From NCBI GenBank assembly GCA_016714645.1, contig JADKCI010000004.1:911501-975500 (forward strand): 64,000 bases of DNA, written 5' to 3'. Numbering within the stretch: the stretch's first letter is position 1; each line of letters opens with the position of its first letter. The stretch is from Chromatiaceae bacterium. Lineage in GTDB: Bacteria; Pseudomonadota; Gammaproteobacteria; Chromatiales; Chromatiaceae. The notes beneath the pieces are model-generated. The model saw only the letters and a program-made list of their open reading frames with translations, was not told where the DNA came from and did no database searches. A program made the position numbers and the translations under genes. This document shows, in pieces, positions 6,440 through 13,287 of the stretch.

Positions 6440-8800
6440 TTGCCGATTAGCGCGGAGGTCGCCAAGCAACACGCCGAGAGTGAGTTTGAGCAATATCGCA
6501 TCGTGAAGGACCGGCTGTTACTGAATGTCCGGCGCCGCGCCATCCTGGTCCTGGGCAGGGATTTCCTGGCGGACCAGGTGATCGTCGCTCTGCGTCAGGA
6601 AGGCCACCGGGCGCGGCGCCTCGACCGGCTGGGTTTGACGGCGCCAGACATGACCCGAACCGCTATCCCGCTGGATCCGGCGGTGCTTGACCCGGCCCGA
6701 ACTCCCGTCCTGATCCTGGCTGATCCACCCGATGCCCCGGTCCTCGTCGCCAGGCTGCTCGAACGCGCCCGGGAGGGGGCCCGCCAGCGCGGAGGGGGGC
6801 GGCAAGGCCGGCCGGGCCCAGTCCAGCGCCTGATTCTCATGCATCCCCGGGACCCCGCCCCGGCCTTGCCTGCTTCCGAGCCGGACGATCCCCTGCAAAT
6901 CGAGACCTTCGCCATCGAGGACCGCGCCGCCCGCGCCCTTTTCCGGCGCTGGCCCCCGCACCTGGGTCTGGACCCGGGTTTCGATCAGGTCCCCCACCTG
7001 CTCTTCCTGGGCTTTGCCCCTCCTGCCCGGGCCTTGCTGCTGCAGGCCCTGCGGCTCGCCCATTATGGCCAGGGCCGGCCGCGAATCAGCCTGGTCTGCA
7101 ACCGCCTGGAGGCCGTCGCCGCCGAGTTGTTGGCCGCCTATCCCCAGGCTTCCTCTATCGCCGATCTGCGCTTCGCGCCCATGGCCGAGCTGTCCAGCTT
7201 GCTACGGCCAGCGGAGGCCCCCGACCTGAATTCACCGGTAAGCTTTCACCCCCTACAGCCGCATGGCTTGGGTTCGCTATCTCAAGCCACTGATCCTCCT
7301 GCTCCCTCCCCCCCGGCGGGGGAGGGCCGGGGAGAGGGGGCTGAAGGATTACACTCACCGCCCATGGCTAATCCGCCGATCACCCTCGCCCTGGTCTGTA
7401 TCGAGGATGATCCGCCTCCGCATGGGGAACCTGCCGCGCCCCGGGTTACCAGAAACCACCCTGATCCTGATCTTGGTGTAAGCGTTCAGACCCCTCGGCT
7501 GCATGAGTTGGGTTCGCTAACTCAACCCACTGATCCTCCTGCTCCCTCCCCCCTTGCGGGGGAGGGTTGGGGAGAGGGGTCCGCGGGGTTAAATTTTGGC
7601 GCCCCACGCGACCGCCCCCCCGCGGACCCCGCTGACCATCCCGGCCTGGCTCTGGCGCGCCGTCTGGTCGAAGAACTGGCGGCCAGCCAGGGGGTGTCCC
7701 CCCCAGTACTGCTGGAGGTGGGCGCCGCCGAACCCGGGGGCGATATCGAGGACTGGGATGGCCAGATCATTCCGATCTCCTATTGTCACGAGGCCTGCCG
7801 CGCCGCCCTGCTCCTGGACGGCGCCGGGGACGAGCTGGCGCGGACCATCCATGAGCACTACCGCGACACCATCGCCGCCCAGGGGCGGGATCTGACCCAG
7901 GAGCCTGCCGGCCAGCCCTGGGAGCGGCTGGCGATCTCCTATCGCCAGGCCAACCGCCATCAGGCCGACCATGTCTGGGCCAAGCTCGCCGTCACCGACT
8001 GCCGGGCGGTGGCCGAGGACCTGGTGGAGGTCTTTGCCTTGACCCGCCTGGAGGTCGAACGGCTGGCGATCGTCGAGCATGCGCGCTGGGCGGCGGACCG
8101 CTACCTGGATGGCTGGTCTTACGGCCCGGTGCGTGACAATGCCCGCAAGCTTCACCCCCAGCTCATCCCCTACGCGGACCTGTCGGAGGCCATGAAGGAC
8201 CTGGACCGCTTCGCCGTGCGTGGGCTGCCGACCCTGGCCGCCCGCCTGGGGCTCGGCATCCAGCGCCTGCTCATCCTCGGGGTCCATCCGCCCGGGCCTG
8301 CCTGTCCGAGCGGCAAGCCCCTGCGGCGCCTGGCGACGGGGCTGCGGGAGCGGCTGCGGGAGCGTTATCCGGACCGCGCCCTGGTCATTGCCGCTACCCT
8401 GGCGGATCATCGTGAGCGTGACCTGGTCCGGGAACTGATGGGGGGTGCCGGGGGCGCCAGTCTCTTCCTGCTGCTGCCAGACCCCCTCCGTCACCTCCTG
8501 GCCCGGCTGGGCCCGACCGCGACCCGCCGGGATTTTTTGACCCTCCTGGCGCGGGCGGAACGGCGGATCAGCCTGCGGGGGGAGGGGGAATTGGCGGCCT
8601 GGTTCGCCCAACGGGCGGAGATCCAACTCGTTTTGGGTGAGACCTTGCCCATCTTGGGTGAGGATACGACTGTTCCCGGCAACGCCGCTGATACGGAATC
8701 GAGGGAAGTTAGAGTGATGACGGGCCTTCCGGGCGGGCCTGACAAACGGATCCTGCTCGATCCTAACGGCGCCGGCCTGACATGGACCTTCGATTACTGA
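6440..8800 (+). CDS. RyR-domain protein with Rossmann-like N-terminus and two in-frame repeat insertions
   Basis: A 786-residue protein. Residues about 34-60 (AILVLGRDFLADQVIVALRQ) look like a TrkA-N/Rossmann nucleotide fold, and a second Rossmann-like strand set follows. Near residues 455-600 is a prokaryotic RyR domain: IHEHYRDTIAAQ, PWERLAISYRQANRHQADHV, VEHARWAADRYLDGWSYGP and HPQLIPYADLSEAMKDLDR. RyR domains are thought to bind small ligands in nucleotide- or ion-linked signalling. Between the halves two 37-residue Pro/Gly-rich inserts come from a palindromic DNA element (7240-7350, 7480-7590). The start is uncertain: TTG 6440 has no good ribosome site, and the frame is open back to purA. 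Role unknown; a sensor in a conflict or stress pathway is inference. Confidence 0.75.
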   Translation: MPISAEVAKQHAESEFEQYRIVKDRLLLNVRRRAILVLGRDFLADQVIVALRQEGHRARRLDRLGLTAPDMTRTAIPLDPAVLDPARTPVLILADPPDAPVLVARLLERAREGARQRGGGRQGRPGPVQRLILMHPRDPAPALPASEPDDPLQIETFAIEDRAARALFRRWPPHLGLDPGFDQVPHLLFLGFAPPARALLLQALRLAHYGQGRPRISLVCNRLEAVAAELLAAYPQASSIADLRFAPMAELSSLLRPAEAPDLNSPVSFHPLQPHGLGSLSQATDPPAPSPPAGEGRGEGAEGLHSPPMANPPITLALVCIEDDPPPHGEPAAPRVTRNHPDPDLGVSVQTPRLHELGSLTQPTDPPAPSPLAGEGWGEGSAGLNFGAPRDRPPADPADHPGLALARRLVEELAASQGVSPPVLLEVGAAEPGGDIEDWDGQIIPISYCHEACRAALLLDGAGDELARTIHEHYRDTIAAQGRDLTQEPAGQPWERLAISYRQANRHQADHVWAKLAVTDCRAVAEDLVEVFALTRLEVERLAIVEHARWAADRYLDGWSYGPVRDNARKLHPQLIPYADLSEAMKDLDRFAVRGLPTLAARLGLGIQRLLILGVHPPGPACPSGKPLRRLATGLRERLRERYPDRALVIAATLADHRERDLVRELMGGAGGASLFLLLPDPLRHLLARLGPTATRRDFLTLLARAERRISLRGEGELAAWFAQRAEIQLVLGETLPILGEDTTVPGNAADTESREVRVMTGLPGGPDKRILLDPNGAGLTWTFDY
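7240..7350 (+). repeat. 111-bp palindromic element, copy 1, inside the RyR gene
   Basis: The ends are AAGCTTTCAC and CTGAAGGATT, imperfect inverted repeats of AACCCTTCAG. The core is GGGTTCGCTATCTCAAGCC followed by a GC-rich hairpin (CTCCCTCC...GGAGGG). It aligns end to end with copies 2 and 3 without net length change. At 111 bp (37 codons) it keeps the reading frame and encodes a peptide including DPPAPSPPAGEGRGEG. Confidence 0.85.
7480..7590 (+). repeat. 111-bp palindromic element, copy 2, inside the RyR gene
   Basis: It starts AAGCGTTCAG and ends CCGCGGGGTT, has the same orientation and reading phase as copy 1, and is separated from it by 129 bp of apparently genuine coding sequence. It encodes ELGSLTQPTDPPAPSPLAGE and continues GWGEG. 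The GC-rich stem CTCCCTCCCCCCTTGC/GGGGGAGGG is at its centre-right. It is more similar to copy 3 than copy 1 is. Confidence 0.85.
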
Positions 8801-8849
8801 TCTGCCGCGATCGAACGAGGTACCCGGCAACCGCCGCCAGCAGGCTCCC

Positions 8850-9635
8850 ATGGACCTGAGACGCCTGAACTTCCGTGGCCCCCGGGGCTGGATCGAGGCG
8901 CTGGGGCTGGCGGCCCTGGCCCTCTCCAGTTGCCTGGCTTTTTACGGGCGGGTCCTGACCGGGCGGGCGCGCTTCGACCTGCCGGCCTTCGCCGCTGCCC
9001 TGCGGCAGTCCGGCCTGTCGATCCTGCCGGCCATCACCCTGGTTATGGTCGCCATCGGCCTCATCCTGGGGCACCAGATCGAAGGCATCCTCACCCAGTT
9101 TGACCTGCCGGTGGTGGTCATCCTGACGGTGGCCTTCGTCCTCATCATCGAGGTGCTGCCGGTCCTGGTCGGCATCCTGGTGGCGGGCCGGGCGGGGGTC
9201 GCTCTGGCGGTGCGGCAGGCGACCTTGTTGGCCACTGGCGAGATGGACGGGCTGCTGGTGTGCGGGGTGCAGCCCCTGCCTTTCACCCTGGCCCCGGTCC
9301 TGCTGGCCATGTTGCTGATGAGCTTCGCCTTCATGGTCTGGGGGACACTGGTGACCTTCGGCGTGGCGGGGGCCTGGCTCTGGGCCAGCACCGGGGTGGC
9401 GCCGGCCCTGTTCCTCGAAATGCTGACCAGCGCCCTCACCCCCGAGGCCCTGGTCGAGGCTCTGATCAAACCGCTGCTGTTCGCGGTGCTGATCGCCCTG
9501 ATCGCGACCCTGAACGGCATCGGCGCGGGTCGCCGGGCGGGGGGGATCGCCGGCGCCGCGACCGGCACCATGATCGGGGCGGTGACGGCCATCCTGGTCA
9601 CGGATCTCCTCTATATCATTCTGGTGCGGGGTTGA
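8850..9635 (+). CDS. MlaE/YrbE-type ABC transporter permease
   Basis: A 261-residue membrane protein of the MlaE family with about five or six hydrophobic segments. The cytoplasmic motif LATGEMDGLLVCGVQPLPF corresponds to the family's coupling loop near the EQIDAL region. It forms the inner-membrane core of an MCE system that moves lipids (usually phospholipids) between the membranes. The ATPase follows with 1 bp between genes, then the MCE protein and a lipoprotein, so four genes make one operon. The start is ATG 8850; the preceding RyR gene ends 49 bp upstream and may be co-transcribed. The substrate direction cannot be told. Confidence 0.85.
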   Translation: MDLRRLNFRGPRGWIEALGLAALALSSCLAFYGRVLTGRARFDLPAFAAALRQSGLSILPAITLVMVAIGLILGHQIEGILTQFDLPVVVILTVAFVLIIEVLPVLVGILVAGRAGVALAVRQATLLATGEMDGLLVCGVQPLPFTLAPVLLAMLLMSFAFMVWGTLVTFGVAGAWLWASTGVAPALFLEMLTSALTPEALVEALIKPLLFAVLIALIATLNGIGAGRRAGGIAGAATGTMIGAVTAILVTDLLYIILVRG

Positions 9636-9636
9636 G

Positions 9637-10398
9637 ATGGCTGCCACCGGGAGGATCGACATGCCACTGGCGCTGAAGCTGGACCGGATCTTCCAGCATG
9701 TGGCCGGGCGCCAGGCCCTCCAGGACCTGAGTCTGGAGCTGGCGGACGGCGCCTGGCTCCTGGTCTGTGGCCCCAATGGCGCGGGCAAGACCCTGCTTTC
9801 CCGGCTGGTGCTTGGCCTCGACCGCCCCTCGGCCGGCCGCGTCCAGGTCCTGGGGCTGGACCTGGCGCAACTCGACGGCCGCGGCCTGGAGCGGTTGCGC
9901 GCCGAGGTCGGCGCCGTGATCCAGCGCGGCTCGCTGCTCACCGATCACAGCGTCCTGGGGAACATCCTCCTGCCCCTGCGCCAGGCGCCCCTGACGCGCG
10001 GGGAGATGGCGCGGGCGGCGCGGTTGGTGATGACCCTGCTGGGCCTGGACGGGCTGGAAAATCATCCGCCCCAGTCTCTCTCCCTGGGTCAGCAGCGCCG
10101 GGTCGAACTGGCGCGGGCCCTGATCCGCCGCCCCCGGCTCCTGGTCTGGGATGGTCTCTCCGATGGCCTGGACCCGGCGGTGGTCCGGGAGATCCTCGCC
10201 GCCCTGCGCAGCCTGCGCGGTGGCCAGGCCATGGCCCTGATCGCCACGGACAACACCCCGGAGGCCTTCGGGGACACTGCGGACCGGGTCGGGGTGCTGA
10301 GCGGCGGGCGTCTGCTGTTTCTGGGGACGCGGGAAGCGCTGGCCGCCGCCAGCCCCGAGGACCTCGAACTCGGCACCGCCCTGGGAGGCCGGTTTTGA
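9637..10398 (+). CDS. MCE/Mla-type ABC transporter ATP-binding protein
   Basis: A 253-residue ABC ATPase. Walker A is CGPNGAGKTLLSRLVLG (about residues 46-62), the signature region is SLSLGQQRRVELARALI, and Walker B RPRLLVWDGLSDGLDP has the unusual ending WDGLSDG where most ABC proteins have DEP, so the catalytic Glu is replaced by Gly. The H-loop position reads ATDNTPEAF, also without the usual His. This may be a slow or non-canonical ATPase. It powers the MlaE-like permease encoded just upstream. Starts ATG 9637; an in-frame ATG at 9661 is an alternative. Confidence 0.85.
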   Translation: MAATGRIDMPLALKLDRIFQHVAGRQALQDLSLELADGAWLLVCGPNGAGKTLLSRLVLGLDRPSAGRVQVLGLDLAQLDGRGLERLRAEVGAVIQRGSLLTDHSVLGNILLPLRQAPLTRGEMARAARLVMTLLGLDGLENHPPQSLSLGQQRRVELARALIRRPRLLVWDGLSDGLDPAVVREILAALRSLRGGQAMALIATDNTPEAFGDTADRVGVLSGGRLLFLGTREALAAASPEDLELGTALGGRF

Positions 10399-10495
10399 CC
10401 TCGGCATCCCCGAGGAACTGCAATTTCCGACCGCCAGGGGGAGGGTCGGGCATGGAATGTGTGACGCCTGATATGACGACGAAGATGCCGCTTCG

Positions 10496-11632
10496 ATGAG
10501 CAACCACGACCCCATCCCTCCCGCCGCGCGGCGCCTGGACCGCCTCTATGCCCCGCCCGAGATCGGGGCCCCCGGCAAGCGCCGGGCCCTGGCCGAGCGC
10601 CGCCAGTTGCTCCTGGCGGGCGGCTTCGTTCTGGCCATGGCCCTGGTGGTCGTGGCGGCCTTCGCCCTCATCCTGCCGGGGCTCCTGGGTCAGACCTACC
10701 GGCTGGAGGCCTATTTCCCGGACGCGGAGGGCCTGGACCCGGGGATGCAACTGATCCAGGAGGGTTATGTGATCGGTCTGGTCGAACGGGTCAAGCCGGT
10801 CTTTCCCGGCGACCCGGCTCATGGCCGCCATTGCCCGCCGCCCGCCGCCGGGGCCCCGCCCCGCTCACCGACCTTGCCCTGCTTCCGCGCCACCCTGCGC
10901 ATCCGCGACCAGTGGCCTATTCCCCGGGACAGCCAGGTGCGCCTGACGACCCTGGGGTTGCTGAAGGGCAACGCCCTGAGCATCGCCGTGGGCCCGTCGG
11001 CGGAACTGCTGGCCCCCGGCGCGGTGATCGCCGCCCTCGCCCCCGAGCCTGACCTGACCCAGCAGCTCGCCGTCCTTACCGAGACGGTGCGGCTGGTGGT
11101 TGAGGAGAGCATCGCCCCGACCCTGGCCAGTATCCGTGATCAGGTCAAGACCATCGAGCTCCTGGTCGGCGGCGGCAGCGAGGACCCGGGCCAGGGGCTG
11201 GCCGGGAACCGCGAGCAACTCGCCGGGTCCTTTGAGAACCTGCGCCTGCTCTCGGACAACCTGGTCAGGGTGGTGGACCCCCAGGCCATCGGCGCCATCC
11301 TCGCCTCGGTCGAAACCATGTCCGCCGACCTGGCGCGGATCACCGCCGAGATGGCCGGCACTACCCCGGATGTCCAGCGGGCCGTCAACAATTATGACGA
11401 CCTGGCCACCGATATCCGCGGCCTGGTGAACGAGAACCGCCCCGCCCTGCGGCGCTCCCTGGATGACACCCAGTTCCTGTTGCAGTCCCTGGCGGCGGCC
11501 CTGACTCCGATCCTGACCAACATCGAGGACGCCAGCCGCAACCTGTCCGCCTTCTCCCAGGAACTGCGCTCCCATCCCACCCACCTCCTGCGCCCGCGGG
11601 AGACCGAGGAGCAAGCCCCATGGTTCAAATGA
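10496..11632 (+). CDS. MCE-domain (MlaD-like) lipid-binding protein
   Basis: A 378-residue protein with one N-terminal membrane helix (residues about 39-62, LLLAGGFVLAMALVVVAAFA) and a periplasmic MCE domain (YRLEAYFPDAEGLDPGMQLI ... GLLKGNALSIAVG). An extra loop of roughly 25 Pro/Gly/Ala-rich residues interrupts the MCE domain (HGRHCPPPAAGAPPRSPTLP). The C-terminal half is helical (ETVRLVVEESIAPTLASIRD ... MAGTTPDVQRAVNNYDDLA), as in the long MCE proteins that make a periplasmic tunnel or needle. It forms hexamers in known systems. Its stop overlaps the next gene's start (11620), so the two are translationally coupled. Confidence 0.85.
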   Translation: MSNHDPIPPAARRLDRLYAPPEIGAPGKRRALAERRQLLLAGGFVLAMALVVVAAFALILPGLLGQTYRLEAYFPDAEGLDPGMQLIQEGYVIGLVERVKPVFPGDPAHGRHCPPPAAGAPPRSPTLPCFRATLRIRDQWPIPRDSQVRLTTLGLLKGNALSIAVGPSAELLAPGAVIAALAPEPDLTQQLAVLTETVRLVVEESIAPTLASIRDQVKTIELLVGGGSEDPGQGLAGNREQLAGSFENLRLLSDNLVRVVDPQAIGAILASVETMSADLARITAEMAGTTPDVQRAVNNYDDLATDIRGLVNENRPALRRSLDDTQFLLQSLAAALTPILTNIEDASRNLSAFSQELRSHPTHLLRPRETEEQAPWFK

Positions 11633-13287
11633 AGTGCTTCATTCTGATCTGCCTCCTGAGCCTCGGCCTTGGCGGCTGCGGTTCGCCGGTGACCGTCAAG
11701 CAGGATCAATACCTCTCTCTGGTTCCCCCGACCGCTCCCGAACTCAGGGGCCCGTCGCCCGCCGGCGGTTCATCCGCAACCGATCTGCAGGTCAACGAAC
11801 TGGCGGCCCGCGGCTTTCTCGGCGGGCGACAGATCCTCTTCCGCACCACGGCGGACCCCTGGCAAACCCAGCGCTACGACCAGTTGCTGTGGGACGAACC
11901 GGTGCCACGGGCCCTGTCCCGCCACCTGGCGGCGAGTATTCGCGCCGCCGGCCTCTTTCGTTTCGTCCTCATCCCTGCCGACCGGGGGCGCGCCGATTAC
12001 CTCCTTGGCGGCGAGGTGGAGCGTTTCGAGCACCTGCCCACGGCGACGCCACCCCGGGTGGCGGGCGCGCTGAGCCTGACCCTCCTCCAGGCCAGTGACC
12101 GCCGCCCCCTCCTGGTCCGTCGCTACGCCGCCGAGGAAATCGTCGCGGGGGAGACCCCCGCCGCCATGGCCGCCGCCGCCACCCGCCTGGCGGACCGCCT
12201 GGCCGCCGCGGTGGTGAAGGACCTGCGGGCCTGGCGCGAGGGGGCAACCCTTCAGACCCCTCTCCCCAACCCTCCCCCGCAAGGGGGGAGGGAGCAAGAG
12301 AATCAGTGGTTTGAGCTATCGAACCCAACCCATGCAGCCGGGGGGGCTGAAGGGTTACGCGCGGGGAGGAGGACGCCACCCGATCCTGAAAGCATGGCCA
12401 CTAGCGATATCGCCAGGCCACTCTCAGGGGGCGGGCAAGGGCCGTACCGGCTGCAAATTCTCGTCCATGAAGCGCCGGGCGGCTTGGATCAGGGTCAGGC
12501 GCGCCCGATCCGCCCCCCAGGTTTCCGTCAGCGCCGGGTCCGTCCCCGACCCCTCGTTCCACACCTGCCAGAGCAGGGCGACATCGTTGCGGTAGGCCGC
12601 GCCGATGCTCAGACCATCCGGACTGAAGGTGGCATGGGCGGCGCTACCCAGCCCGGCGGACAGGGTCAGATAGGCCGCCAGCGGTTGGTCCCGAGGCGCG
12701 GTGGGGCTTGGCCAGAGGCGCACCGTGCCATCGCGGGAGGCGGTGAGGAGCCAGCGCCCGTCGGGGGAGAACTCGAGGCTGAGAATCCGCGCCTTGTGGC
12801 CGATCAGCCGGGCGAGCGGGGTGCCGTTCCGGTCCCAGACCTGGGCGTCCCCCTCGCCGCTGGCGGTGACCAGCGTCTGGCCATCCGGGGCGAAACGCAC
12901 ACTGGTGACCGGGCCGGTATCGGGTTTCAGATAGCGGGGTTCGCCACAGGCGCCTCCGGCGATCTCGACCAGGGCGATGCGCCCATCCTCGCTGGCCGTG
13001 GCCAGGAGGCGGGCATCGGGGCCGAAGGCCAGATCCTGGACGGTATTCTTGTGCCAGGGCCCGGCGCAGACCTCGGTCCACTGGCCGGTGGCGGCAACCC
13101 GCAGCACCTGGACCCGGCCATTCTCGGCGCCGCTGGCCACCCAGACCGCCCCTTCTTCGTCCCGGGCCAGGGCCGCCCGGACGCCGCCGGCGCCCGGCGC
13201 GACGGGCAGGTCCTCGCCCAGGGGGGCGCAGGTGCGCAGGTCCCACAGCCGCAGCGGATGCCAGGAGTCGTTCGACGCCGTCAGTAG
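11620..13287 (+). CDS. ABC-type transport auxiliary lipoprotein, stop codon lost to a repeat insertion
   Basis: The first about 210 residues are an auxiliary lipoprotein of the DUF330/PqiC type: signal peptide with lipobox LGLGGC, YLSLVPPTAPE, then a strand-helix core ending AAAVVKDLRAWREGA. Just after this, at 12246, the third copy of the 111-bp element begins. No stop follows, and the frame stays open for another 345 residues to 13287, of which 864 bp are antisense to the downstream NTPase gene. The tail is therefore probably not an evolved protein. The start ATG 11620 has a good GAGGAG site and overlaps the MCE gene. The lipoprotein would work at the outer membrane with the MCE transporter. 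Confidence 0.75.
   Translation: MVQMKCFILICLLSLGLGGCGSPVTVKQDQYLSLVPPTAPELRGPSPAGGSSATDLQVNELAARGFLGGRQILFRTTADPWQTQRYDQLLWDEPVPRALSRHLAASIRAAGLFRFVLIPADRGRADYLLGGEVERFEHLPTATPPRVAGALSLTLLQASDRRPLLVRRYAAEEIVAGETPAAMAAAATRLADRLAAAVVKDLRAWREGATLQTPLPNPPPQGGREQENQWFELSNPTHAAGGAEGLRAGRRTPPDPESMATSDIARPLSGGGQGPYRLQILVHEAPGGLDQGQARPIRPPGFRQRRVRPRPLVPHLPEQGDIVAVGRADAQTIRTEGGMGGATQPGGQGQIGRQRLVPRRGGAWPEAHRAIAGGGEEPAPVGGELEAENPRLVADQPGERGAVPVPDLGVPLAAGGDQRLAIRGETHTGDRAGIGFQIAGFATGASGDLDQGDAPILAGRGQEAGIGAEGQILDGILVPGPGADLGPLAGGGNPQHLDPAILGAAGHPDRPFFVPGQGRPDAAGARRDGQVLAQGGAGAQVPQPQRMPGVVRRRQ
12246..12356 (-). repeat. 111-bp palindromic element, copy 3, with perfect 10-bp terminal inverted repeats
   Basis: AACCCTTCAG (12246-12255) and CTGAAGGGTT (12347-12356) are exact inverted repeats, so this copy best defines the element ends. 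It lies in the opposite orientation to copies 1 and 2. The GC-rich stem CCCTCCCCCGC/GGGGGGAGGG and the core GGTTTGAGCTATCGAACCC are conserved. It is at the 3' end of the MCE lipoprotein gene. Confidence 0.85.

Noticed and set aside
4876..6543. A 555-residue minus-strand frame opposite hisZ and purA
   Set aside because: Low-complexity antisense frame created by GC-rich codons; both plus-strand genes are unmistakable.
8763..9941. A long Gly/Gln/Asp-rich minus-strand frame opposite the MCE permease
   Set aside because: Composition is typical of antisense translation; no ribosome site or motif.
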